15,196 nt of DNA from NCBI GenBank assembly GCA_021636625.1, contig JAJWLX010000058.1:1-15196 (forward strand). Reading direction: 5' to 3'. The first letter of the stretch is position 1, and each line of letters opens with the position of its first letter. Below the pieces are notes generated by a model, which had not been told where the DNA came from, ran no database searches, and saw nothing but the letters and a program-made list of their open reading frames with translations. A program made the translations under genes and the position numbers. Below, in pieces: positions 6,723 through 13,971 of this stretch. The DNA is from Prevotella sp. (GTDB lineage: Bacteria; Bacteroidota; Bacteroidia; Bacteroidales; Bacteroidaceae).

Positions 6723-7277
6723 ATGTATGTCGTAACATATAAAGGGCAGTTTGGTTTTATTAAACCATGGACCTCTGTTCGTGATGGAGAAACATTCAGC
6801 CAGCAGTTCCTAACTCCTTCTATTATAGAAGGCATAGAGAAAAAACTGTTTCCTGAACTTTTGGACGTTTCAGGAATCCATAAAATTTTGAGGCACAAAT
6901 TGAAGTATGATTCCCTGGATTCTCAACAGGAAGTGATACAGCCAAGAGGTTGGGAGTATAAAAACAGAACTTTCATTAGAAATCGTTCTGTATTGAATCG
7001 TTCTGTTCTTTTACATCCGGTTTTATGTATTGCTTTTGAAAACGAAGAAGATGCTATTATTGCATCGAAGCAACATGTATGTGTATGCAGAAATGAAGAT
7101 ATACTCTTGCCAGAATCAGAAATCAGAGTGATGGAAGAAGAACAATTCAATCAATTACCTGGTTTTGAATTGCGCTTTGGAAATTCAGAGCAGTCTTTCC
7201 TGGTTGGCTATAATCGTTTTAACGATAATCAGCCAATGGTTGGCTGGATAGAGTATAATGGTCAATCTTTACTTTAA
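6723..7277 (+). CDS. cas5: Cascade subunit Cas5
   Basis: A 184-residue protein read here as Cas5, the RAMP subunit that caps the crRNA 5' handle in the type I surveillance complex. The N-terminal YVVTYKGQFGFIKPWTS...TFSQQFLTPSIIEGI segment fits the Cas5 pattern of a first strand, an aromatic/proline stretch and a short conserved helix start. It is a little shorter than many Cas5 proteins. The frame is open from a TTG at 6717, but the ATG at 6723 is the natural start. There is a small in-frame internal duplication, NRSVL-NRSVL, coded by 6981-7010. Position between cas6 and cas3 supports the call. Homology is weaker to the eye than for cas1, cas3 or cas4. Confidence 0.75.
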   Translation: MYVVTYKGQFGFIKPWTSVRDGETFSQQFLTPSIIEGIEKKLFPELLDVSGIHKILRHKLKYDSLDSQQEVIQPRGWEYKNRTFIRNRSVLNRSVLLHPVLCIAFENEEDAIIASKQHVCVCRNEDILLPESEIRVMEEEQFNQLPGFELRFGNSEQSFLVGYNRFNDNQPMVGWIEYNGQSLL

Positions 7278-7290
7278 ACGATGTAACTAT

Positions 7291-9432
7291 ATGAATATTC
7301 ATCAAGAAATATTAGCTAAAAGCGAGCAGAATGGACATGTTTGTTTGTATCAGCATCTTAAGAATGTTGCTGATACCGCCCGTGTAATGGCTAAACATTT
7401 AGGATTTGATGAACAGATTGCGGTAGAAGGAGCTTTATTGCATGACATCGGAAAGGTAAGTCCAGTGTTCCAGCAATCGCTGATTTCTCCAAATAAGAAG
7501 AAGCCTGGTTCTGTTTTTCGCCATGAAATAGCTTCCTTGTTCTTTCTGTCGTTGGTATGCCAGGAACATAGAGATGCTGTGATAGATATGATTGTAGCTC
7601 ATCATAAATCTATGTATAAAGATGTTCGGGATTTGGGCATTTTAGATTTAGATGATACATCAGATTGCTTCAAGGAACATTCAAAGTTATTCTCGGAATG
7701 GAGTCATATAGCCATTGATATCCTTGAAAGCCTTGGCATGGAAACCCATGAGATATCTTTGGAAGAGGCAGAAGAAAATTATGAATATGTCATAGACTAT
7801 TGTGATGGTAGAAAAAAGGGGTGTTCTGAATGGAGAGGGTTGTTGATGGCGGCAGATCACATGGCTTCTGCTATGGAGACTGCATTTGAAATGCCGCTTG
7901 ATAAACTCTTCATCAAACCTGATTTGTCTTTTTACAATAGGCAAAGTGAACTCTATCCTTTATCATTGATTTCTTCGGATAGTAAGAAGATGCATACGTT
8001 GGTAACGGCTCCAACTGGAGCTGGAAAAACTGATTTTTTGTTGAGGCGTTGTCGTGGAAGAGTTTTCTATACACTGCCTTTTCAAGCATCAATTAATGCT
8101 ATGTATGATAGAATAAAGAATGATTTGAGTAATACTAATGCTCAAGTTCATCTTCTACATGCAGCCTCTAATCTGAAAGTGAAAGACGGTAAGATAGAGG
8201 AAAGTATCATGCAGCGTCATGTTGGTGCATCAGTGAAGGTCCTTACTCCACACCAGATGGCCTCTGTAGTTTTTGGTATCAAAGGATATGAGGCCATGGC
8301 TATGGATTTAAAAGGTTGTGATGTGATTCTCGATGAGATACACACCTATTCTGATGTTATGCAGTCTATAGTTCTACGCATTATAGAAATTCTTGTTGCG
8401 CTGGAGTGTAGGGTACATGTTGGTACGGCAACAATGCCGACAGTATTGTATCAGAAGATACTTCAACTATTGGGTGGAGCTGATGCTGTTTATGAGGTAA
8501 AGTTGGATTCTCTGACGCTTCAATCATTTAACAGGCATCAAATCTACAAGCTCGATGATAAAAAAGAATCTTATGATGTGATAGCCTCAGCAATCGAAAG
8601 CAATTCTAAAGTTCTCATAGTATGTAATCAAGTAAAAAGAGCACAGAAACTATATGAGTCTATTGAAGAGTTATATCCAGAAGTGAAGAAGATGCTTGTG
8701 CATAGCAGGTACAAACGAAGCGACAGGGCTAAATTGGAAACAAAGTTGCGTGAAGACTTCAATCAATTAGAAAACGTTCCATGCATCGTAGTTTCCACTC
8801 AAGTAGTAGAGGTCAGTCTTGATATCAGCTTTGATATAATGATTACTGAGTGTGCTCCAATTGATGCTCTTACACAGCGTTTTGGACGAATTAATCGCAA
8901 GCGTACAAGAGATACCATTGGACACTACAAGCCGATATATGTCATAGCACCATCTGAAGATGATAAAGAAGCTCTTCCTTATAGTCTGGATGTTCTGAAA
9001 GATACTTTCTGTGTATTGCCAGATTGTGGTGACATCATGGAGGAATGTCATGTTCAGGAAATGATAGATAAGGTATATCCAAAGATTGACTTTCAGAATA
9101 TAGACTTTACTGGTGTGGCGTTCTTGGAAGGAAAATGGGTGTTAAAGGCACTTTGTCATCATCCGAAATCAGCGTTACTGGAAACGCTTGACATCAATTC
9201 TGCTGTTTGTATAACAGAAGAAGATAAAGACAGATACTTATGTGCCAATGGATTGGAAAGAATTGAAATGGAAATACCTGTAAGCTATCATTCCATTGCA
9301 CATAGAAATCTTGATCAGCTCAATAAGGGGTCGCATCCTTTTGTCATTCCGAACAAAGGATATGATGAAGAAAAGGGATTGTTACCCGATTTGTGTAAAA
9401 TAGAATATTATCAATCGTTTGAAATACTATAA
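7291..9432 (+). CDS. cas3: CRISPR-associated nuclease-helicase Cas3
   Basis: A 713-residue HD nuclease fused to an SF2 helicase, recruited by Cascade to nick, unwind and degrade target DNA. The HD domain holds H22, H51-D52 (LLHDIGK), H78 (FRHE) and H104-H105 (IVAHHK), a complete metal-binding set. The helicase has Walker A PTGAGKT (241-247), DEIH (348-351), GTATMP as motif III, STQVVEVSLDISFD as motif V and QRFGRINRKR as motif VI. All catalytic motifs look intact, so the effector enzyme should be active. A start at 7258 is also open, but it would overlap the end of cas5 by 20 bp and adds 11 atypical residues before MNIHQEI; 7291 is preferred. It ends 3 bp before the cas8-position gene, implying translational coupling. 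Confidence 0.94.
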   Translation: MNIHQEILAKSEQNGHVCLYQHLKNVADTARVMAKHLGFDEQIAVEGALLHDIGKVSPVFQQSLISPNKKKPGSVFRHEIASLFFLSLVCQEHRDAVIDMIVAHHKSMYKDVRDLGILDLDDTSDCFKEHSKLFSEWSHIAIDILESLGMETHEISLEEAEENYEYVIDYCDGRKKGCSEWRGLLMAADHMASAMETAFEMPLDKLFIKPDLSFYNRQSELYPLSLISSDSKKMHTLVTAPTGAGKTDFLLRRCRGRVFYTLPFQASINAMYDRIKNDLSNTNAQVHLLHAASNLKVKDGKIEESIMQRHVGASVKVLTPHQMASVVFGIKGYEAMAMDLKGCDVILDEIHTYSDVMQSIVLRIIEILVALECRVHVGTATMPTVLYQKILQLLGGADAVYEVKLDSLTLQSFNRHQIYKLDDKKESYDVIASAIESNSKVLIVCNQVKRAQKLYESIEELYPEVKKMLVHSRYKRSDRAKLETKLREDFNQLENVPCIVVSTQVVEVSLDISFDIMITECAPIDALTQRFGRINRKRTRDTIGHYKPIYVIAPSEDDKEALPYSLDVLKDTFCVLPDCGDIMEECHVQEMIDKVYPKIDFQNIDFTGVAFLEGKWVLKALCHHPKSALLETLDINSAVCITEEDKDRYLCANGLERIEMEIPVSYHSIAHRNLDQLNKGSHPFVIPNKGYDEEKGLLPDLCKIEYYQSFEIL

Positions 9433-9435
9433 AAT

Positions 9436-10356
9436 ATGATAACATCAAATATTGGAAAGATATTCCTGGATGCTTACAATGAAAAATATGGCACCAGCTA
9501 TGATGCCAGAACTTTCTTTTTGGAGCAGTTCTATCCCTTGTTTTTTGATCAAAACAAGTATATGATGACTGCAGGCAATTCGCCTTTGGAAAACCCAAAG
9601 TTAAGTTGGGATGATATGATAAAGGGGAAAAAGCCTTTTGAAACTCCTGAACAAAGAAAGATTCGCTTCGAAAAATTGATTAAGAAAATCGAAGAAAGTG
9701 AAGCTGATGCTAGCATTGCACGAGGTTATGCTTCTTTAGATGTTGCCGCAACAACATCTGGTCAAGTAACAGATTTGAAGTTGCCTAATTCTCAGGAAGA
9801 AATCTATGCATCGTGGATTGGAGATGCTCTTGGTATTGGTGTTCAGGGAGGTTTTTCGATTCTTTTTAGCAACAAAGAGATTTTACTTGATATTTTTGAA
9901 GGTTGGAAGCTCTATCGTACGAGTCTTAATGAGACAACCATGCTGAAAGGAAATCAGATTAATACTTGGAATGGTCAATGGCTGTCCCATTATTATGATC
10001 CAAGAGAATATGATGCAGATATGCCTTTGGCGGGATATAGTCCTTACAAAACGAATAAGGATGGAATCATCAATATTGATACCCAAACATGGACAAAGAT
10101 TCTCATTGGTATTTCTAAAAAATATAGAAATGCTCAAATTTTGGGCTACATCTATAGCATAGGACAGACAAATACTACCATTGGTTTTATACCATTTAAT
10201 TTGAACCAAATACGCCGTCCAATTCATCTTTATGAAAAGATATTTGGGATGAGCAATGGTAAAAATGCAGAGTCTTTATGGGGAACTGCAATTGGATTTA
10301 AAACGGCTTGTACTTATGGAGCTGTAGGTATTAAAGTGGTAGTCAGAGGAAACTGA
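9436..10356 (+). CDS. cas8: Cas8-position large subunit, N-terminal part (split gene)
   Basis: A 306-residue protein at the place of the Cascade large subunit, which in type I systems recognises the PAM and positions Cas3. I recognise it mainly by position between cas3 and cas7: no zinc CxxC pairs or other classical Cas8 motif is visible, and Cas8 proteins diverge strongly. It opens MITSNIGKIFLDAYNEKYG and is rich in aromatic residues (for example LSHYYDPREYD). The reading is normal up to K300; the last six residues (VVVRGN) come from inserted DNA, then a TGA at 10354-10356. Without a 64-bp insertion (see the repeat entry) the frame runs on through the next ORF to give 438 residues. So this is a truncated large subunit, a functional separate subunit, or an artefact of a sequencing error. 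Confidence 0.65.
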   Translation: MITSNIGKIFLDAYNEKYGTSYDARTFFLEQFYPLFFDQNKYMMTAGNSPLENPKLSWDDMIKGKKPFETPEQRKIRFEKLIKKIEESEADASIARGYASLDVAATTSGQVTDLKLPNSQEEIYASWIGDALGIGVQGGFSILFSNKEILLDIFEGWKLYRTSLNETTMLKGNQINTWNGQWLSHYYDPREYDADMPLAGYSPYKTNKDGIINIDTQTWTKILIGISKKYRNAQILGYIYSIGQTNTTIGFIPFNLNQIRRPIHLYEKIFGMSNGKNAESLWGTAIGFKTACTYGAVGIKVVVRGN

Positions 10357-10400
10357 TCAAGCGCACCAAACTTGTACTTATGGAGCTGTAGGTATTAAAG
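10307..10400. repeat. 30-bp direct repeat that splits the cas8-position gene
   Basis: Two identical 30-bp copies lie at 10307-10336 and 10371-10400, with 34 bp of unrelated DNA between them (10337-10370). The offset is 64 bp, not a multiple of three. Deleting one copy plus the 34 bp joins the flanking ORFs exactly in frame (K300, then A-M-E-P-K-G). The first copy encodes CTYGAVGIK; the second encodes the same peptide in the frame of the downstream ORF. Perfect identity over 30 bp suggests a recent event. Recombination or slippage between the copies would restore the long gene. Confidence 0.93.
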
Positions 10401-10402
10401 CC

Positions 10403-10816
10403 ATGGAGCCTAAAGGGCTTAGAGATTATGTATATTCAAAAGGAGATAAAGTGCCGAAACAGCCGAAAACTCCTAAAAATGAAGACGAACAAATTAATTT
10501 TAACGTATATAAAATTTGGATATTAGCTATGTTGAATAATGATGAATTATGGGAGAAATCCCAAGAGTTGGCTGAGTTGTTGAACGAAGCCTCTAGTGAT
10601 AAAGATAAGTCTATCAGTACCAAACGTAAAAATTTGGTTGAGACAATGCTCAATGCAACTAATAAGAAACAGTTCATAGCAGCTGCGTCAGAGGTTGTTT
10701 CATTCATTGGTAAGATAGATGAGTTTAAAGGAATCGTGAAGGAGATTCATGGTATGCCAACAGACAATGTACCATACTTCTTAACACTTTTGCGTTTCCA
10801 GTATAAGACATTATAA
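10403..10816 (+). CDS. Cas8-position gene, C-terminal part; Cas11-like small subunit candidate
   Basis: A 137-residue ORF in the frame that would continue the upstream cas8 ORF without the 64-bp insertion. It is rich in lysine and glutamate after a polar stretch (KVPKQPKTPKNEDEQ) and looks mostly helical: IWILAMLNNDELWEKSQELAELLNE..., then FIAAASEVVSFIGKIDEFKGIVKEIHG. Size and character fit a Cas11 small subunit, which is known in types I-B, I-C and I-D to be made by internal initiation in the 3' part of cas8; this link is inferred. Translation could restart at the ATG at 10403, 46 nt after the upstream TGA. It ends 22 bp before cas7. If not translated, Cascade would lack this domain. Confidence 0.6.
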   Translation: MEPKGLRDYVYSKGDKVPKQPKTPKNEDEQINFNVYKIWILAMLNNDELWEKSQELAELLNEASSDKDKSISTKRKNLVETMLNATNKKQFIAAASEVVSFIGKIDEFKGIVKEIHGMPTDNVPYFLTLLRFQYKTL

Positions 10817-10838
10817 TAACAATTAAAAATACAAGATT

Positions 10839-11906
10839 ATGAAAGAGAATTCTTTTATTTATTTGCGAGGTTTCAAGCATGCTGCGTTCACAGTATTCTG
10901 TGTAGAAGATGGTCAGAAATCTTATTATGACCCACAGTTCAACGTAAGAGTTCCATTTGCTAGTGGTCAACAGGTTAAGCGTTCTATCCTGGAGCAGCTT
11001 AACGATGTTTTAGGTGTTCAACCTTCTCCTACCGAGTTCTTTTTTGATGTAGATAAGAAAGGTGCGCTTAAAGAAGGTGAGGTCCTTTCGTCTTGTGATC
11101 CACATTATGTTGACCAGCTTTTAGGTGGCTGGATGAGAACTCCAAAGGGTGGAAAAGAGAAAGCAGTAAAGCGTAGAAGTCCATTTAGTATTTCTGCGAT
11201 GACCCCTTTGCATCCACTTTTGGCTGCAGTTTCTAAGGAGAACATTTCATTCGATCGTTCTGATAAGCCAAACGTGCATAAAGTTGTTGTGCGTGATGCA
11301 AATGGAAATCGTTTGACAGATGAACAGGTTAGTGACTTTTTAGAGGGTAACGATAGAAGTTTGTATCGCAAATGGATTCCAGACAATAGTCGTGCTACAG
11401 GTCTCTTTGTATATGATGTAGCTATTGATTTACGACGTTTGTTCTGCGTTTCAACTAATCAGTTGGAACCTGAGATTACATCAGAAATGGTAGAGAAGTT
11501 GAAAGAAGATGGATGGAAGGTAATCACTACTTCTTTTGGTGAATGCTTGTTGATGCCGAAAGAGCAGCGTGAGCAGATTATTCCAGCTATAGCCGATGCT
11601 CTGATTGATTGGCATATCACATCCAATCAGACAAGAACATTCAGTTTGATGGAGACTTTAGCCATTGCTATTAGTGATAATGCTAATACTTTAGCTGCAG
11701 CTATTCGTGCCAAACTTGTTGAGGATGGAGAATCTAAACCAAAGGCAAAGCCTATCGTTGACGAAAATGCTGGTGCCAAGACATTTATAACTCTTCCATG
11801 TGCAAGTTATGTCGTGACAGAGACGGAAAGCGCAGATGCTTTGGCTAAGGCTAAACAGGAGTTGGTTGATAGAATGATGGCGTTTGATTACGAGAATCAG
11901 ATTTAA
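10839..11906 (+). CDS. cas7: Cascade backbone subunit Cas7
   Basis: A 355-residue protein read as Cas7, the RAMP subunit that polymerises along the crRNA. The N-terminal YLRGFKHAAFTVFCVE strand followed by FNVRVPFASGQQVKRSILEQL (about 35-55) fits the Cas7/DevR-type pattern of a first strand and a conserved polar loop before a helix. It carries several central polar segments (SISAMTPLHPLL, RATGLFVYDVAIDLRRLF) and a lysine/alanine-rich C-terminus. The start is the first ATG in an A-rich context. It follows the split cas8 genes by 22 bp and ends just before a strong hairpin, which may raise its level relative to the cas4-cas1-cas2 genes. Subtype cannot be set from Cas7 by eye. Confidence 0.8.
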   Translation: MKENSFIYLRGFKHAAFTVFCVEDGQKSYYDPQFNVRVPFASGQQVKRSILEQLNDVLGVQPSPTEFFFDVDKKGALKEGEVLSSCDPHYVDQLLGGWMRTPKGGKEKAVKRRSPFSISAMTPLHPLLAAVSKENISFDRSDKPNVHKVVVRDANGNRLTDEQVSDFLEGNDRSLYRKWIPDNSRATGLFVYDVAIDLRRLFCVSTNQLEPEITSEMVEKLKEDGWKVITTSFGECLLMPKEQREQIIPAIADALIDWHITSNQTRTFSLMETLAIAISDNANTLAAAIRAKLVEDGESKPKAKPIVDENAGAKTFITLPCASYVVTETESADALAKAKQELVDRMMAFDYENQI

Positions 11907-11916
11907 TGTAAATAAA

Positions 11917-11955
11917 GAGGCTCCTGGTTTTTACTTGGAGCCTCCTATTGGTTTT
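11917..11955 (+). terminator. Hairpin between cas7 and cas4
   Basis: GAGGCTCC (11917-11924) pairs perfectly with GGAGCCTC (11937-11944) around a 12-nt loop. A T-run follows after 7 bp (TTTTT at about 11952-11956), so termination would be partial. It begins 10 bp after the cas7 stop and ends before the cas4 start at 11961. It separates the interference genes from the adaptation genes and probably acts as an attenuator or as a 3'-end stabiliser for the upstream mRNA. Confidence 0.65.
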
Positions 11956-11960
11956 TCTCT

Positions 11961-12479
11961 ATGGTCATAACAGGTACTCATTTCAACTATTACCAGCTTT
12001 GCCATCGCAAACTATGGCTGTTTGCCAATGGCATCAACATGGAACAAGAATCAGACTTGGTCTATGAAGGAAAGCTGGTGCATGAATCAAGTTATCCACA
12101 ACGTACATCAAAGTATGAGGAAGTGGAGATTGATGGTATCAAAGTAGATTACTATGATGCCAGGAATAAGGTCATCCATGAGATAAAAAAATCTAATAAG
12201 GTGGATAAAGCTCATGAATGGCAACTGAAATATTACATGTATGTTTTCGAGCAACATGGAATTGATGGCGTGAAGGGCATCTTGGAATATCCTCTTTTGA
12301 GAAAGACAAAAGAAGTAATCTTGACAGATGTCGATAGAGATGACATTCAGGTTATATCTAAAGACATTATTAAGATAATCTCTCAAGATGTTTGCCCGTC
12401 TAAAGTCAAGAAAGGCATCTGTAAGAATTGTAGTTATTTCGATTTTTGTTATATAAACGAGTTGGAGGAAGAAGAATGA
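11961..12479 (+). CDS. cas4: CRISPR adaptation nuclease Cas4
   Basis: A 172-residue RecB-type iron-sulfur nuclease that trims prespacers and helps choose PAM-adjacent DNA together with Cas1-Cas2. All key residues are visible: the N-terminal cluster cysteine C14 (YQLCHRK), H41, D63 (KVDYYDARN), the E74-x-K76 pair in HEIKKS, Q88 in QLKYY, and the C-terminal cluster cysteines C154, C157 and C163 (ICKNCSYFDFC). It therefore looks active. It overlaps cas1 by 4 bp (ATGA at 12476-12479), so the two are translationally coupled. Start is the ATG right after the hairpin. Confidence 0.93.
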   Translation: MVITGTHFNYYQLCHRKLWLFANGINMEQESDLVYEGKLVHESSYPQRTSKYEEVEIDGIKVDYYDARNKVIHEIKKSNKVDKAHEWQLKYYMYVFEQHGIDGVKGILEYPLLRKTKEVILTDVDRDDIQVISKDIIKIISQDVCPSKVKKGICKNCSYFDFCYINELEEEE

Positions 12480-13492
12480 AAAGAAGTTTTTATCTGTTCA
12501 ATCCCGGCATCATGGAGCGCCGAGATAATACGCTGAAGTTCACGCCTGTTGTCGTGAATGAAGATAATGAAGAAATCAAGCAGCAACCTCGATTTATTCC
12601 TATTGAGGATGTTGCGGAACTGTATGCCTTTGGAAGTCTGCGGGCAAATAGTGCTTTGTTCAACTTTCTGGGACAGAAAGGTATTCCTGTCCACTTCTTC
12701 GACTATTATGAGAACTATACCGGAAGCTTCATGCCAAGGGAAAGTCTTCTTTCTGGCAAGGCATTGTTGGCACAAACATCTGCGTACCAAAACAAGAAGA
12801 AAAGGGTAGAATTGGCGCGAAAATTCATTCAGGGAGCAGCTTGGAATATGGTTATGAACCTCAACTATTATAATCGTAGAGGAAAAGACTTGCAGGATAT
12901 TATCGATACCATTAAGAGATTGAGTAATACTTTGCCTGATGCTAAGGCTGTAGATGAGATAATGGGAATTGAGGGAAATATCAGACAGGCATATTATGCT
13001 GCATTCGATATCATTCTCGATGATTTCAACATGGGTTCAAGAACCAAGCAACCGCCGGAGAACGAGGTTAATGCTCTCATCTCTTTTGGTAATATGATGT
13101 GCTATACCGAAACACTCCGGGCTATTCATCAAACTCAGCTTAATCCCACGATAAGCTTTCTGCATACTCCGGGAGAAAGACGTTTTTCGTTATGTCTGGA
13201 TATATCCGAGATCTTCAAACCTATTATCGTGGATAGAGTCATCTTCAAGGTACTCAATAAACATGCTTTAAGCACCAGTCATTTTGATAAGAAACTCAAC
13301 AAATGTCTTTTGAACGAAAAGGGAAAGAAGATTTTTGTAAAGGCTATGGAAGAGCGTTATGATGAGACTTTCCGTCATCGTTCTTTAGGACGTAATGTAA
13401 GCTATAAGCATCTTATAAAACTTGAATGCTATAAGCTACTGAAAGATATTTTGGGAATAGAAGAATATAAACCTTTTAAAATGTATTGGTGA
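12476..13492 (+). CDS. cas1: CRISPR integrase Cas1
   Basis: A 338-residue protein, the catalytic subunit of the Cas1-Cas2 integrase that inserts new spacers at the leader end of the array. The catalytic set is present: E166 (MGIEGNIRQAYY), H230 (SFLHTPGERR) and D242 (LCLDISEIFKP), all in the usual context. The N-terminal strand-rich domain covers about residues 1-85 and the helical domain the rest. The frame is also open from 12446, but MLYKRVGGRRM... would overlap cas4 by 34 bp; the ATG in the ATGA overlap at 12476, before MKRSFYLFNPG, is much more typical. It ends 1 bp before cas2. Confidence 0.96.
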   Translation: MKRSFYLFNPGIMERRDNTLKFTPVVVNEDNEEIKQQPRFIPIEDVAELYAFGSLRANSALFNFLGQKGIPVHFFDYYENYTGSFMPRESLLSGKALLAQTSAYQNKKKRVELARKFIQGAAWNMVMNLNYYNRRGKDLQDIIDTIKRLSNTLPDAKAVDEIMGIEGNIRQAYYAAFDIILDDFNMGSRTKQPPENEVNALISFGNMMCYTETLRAIHQTQLNPTISFLHTPGERRFSLCLDISEIFKPIIVDRVIFKVLNKHALSTSHFDKKLNKCLLNEKGKKIFVKAMEERYDETFRHRSLGRNVSYKHLIKLECYKLLKDILGIEEYKPFKMYW

Positions 13493-13493
13493 T

Positions 13494-13757
13494 ATGTATG
13501 TGATTATAGTTTATGATGTAGGTGAGAAGCGAGTAGGCAAAATGTTGAAGCTTTGTCGCCAATATTTGTGTTGGATTCAGAACTCAGTTTTGGAGGGAGA
13601 ATTATCTGAAGCTAAACTTCGGGAATTGCAAATGAAGATGAAAGCTATCATTGATGAATCCGAGGATAGTGTCATTGTTTTCACCAATAAAATGGGGTAT
13701 AATATGAACAAACAGATTCTTGGAAAAGAAAGAATGTCTACCGATAATTTCTTATAA
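13494..13757 (+). CDS. cas2: CRISPR adaptation protein Cas2
   Basis: An 87-residue ferredoxin-fold protein that bridges two Cas1 dimers in the integrase. The N-terminus MYVIIVYDVGEKRVGKMLKLCRQYLCWIQNSVLEG is typical, with the conserved acid D8 after the first strand and the WIQNSVLEG segment. Length is normal. It starts 1 bp after cas1 and ends 214 bp before the first repeat, so it is the last gene of the operon before the leader. Confidence 0.95.
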   Translation: MYVIIVYDVGEKRVGKMLKLCRQYLCWIQNSVLEGELSEAKLRELQMKMKAIIDESEDSVIVFTNKMGYNMNKQILGKERMSTDNFL

Positions 13758-13971
13758 AGAGTTGTCGATGTGGTTCTATTTTGCCGTTTCTAGGTTCGGA
13801 AAAACCTCCAAAAGTGTTCTTTGACTTATTGAAACCTCCATAAATAGGCAGGTTGTCGTAAGGCCGCAGAAAAAATATTTTTGTGCATCGACATTTTTCT
13901 GAATATTTTTTGGTATCTTTGCACTCGCAAACCCACTGTATGTATGGGCTTTTTTGTCGTAGCTTCAATGG
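13758..13971 (+). promoter_or_regulatory. CRISPR leader
   Basis: AT-rich 214-bp noncoding stretch between cas2 and the first repeat. It holds AGGTT or AACCT half-sites at 13792-13796, 13803-13807, 13833-13837 and 13850-13854; two identical AAACCTCCA copies exactly 30 bp apart (13802-13810, 13832-13840); TTGTCGTA at 13853-13860 and 13954-13961; and a promoter element at 13914-13921. Repeat orientation (3' end ATTGAAAT) agrees with a leader on this side, where new spacers would be added. Confidence 0.8.
13914..13921 (+). promoter_or_regulatory. Likely -7 element for the pre-crRNA
   Basis: TATCTTTG exactly fits TAnnTTTG and is followed by CACTCGCAAA, the same kind of start context as the dapF and P-II promoters. 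Transcription would begin near 13928, about 44 nt before the first repeat. No clear -33 TTTG is seen at the standard spacing. Confidence 0.6.

Noticed and set aside
7258..7290. Upstream start for cas3
   Set aside because: It adds 11 atypical residues and overlaps cas5; the HD domain pattern starts well from the ATG at 7291.
10337..10370. The 34-bp insert as a tiny mobile element (ends TGGT and ACCA, inner TCAG and CTGA)
   Set aside because: The inverted ends are only 4 bp and there is no target duplication pattern; the flanking 30-bp identity is better explained by a local duplication.
12446..12475. Upstream start for cas1
   Set aside because: It would overlap cas4 by 34 bp; the ATGA overlap at 12476 and the usual Cas1 N-terminus favour the later start.
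13816..13835. Possible decayed CRISPR repeat in the leader (GTTCT at the left, ATTGAAAC at the right, 20 bp in all)
   Set aside because: Only the two ends resemble the repeat and the GTACC core is missing; short AT-rich matches like this are expected by chance.
13932..13955. Terminator-like CCCA/TGGG hairpin followed by six T in the leader
   Set aside because: The stem has only 4 bp and would stop the pre-crRNA right after its start; too weak to call.
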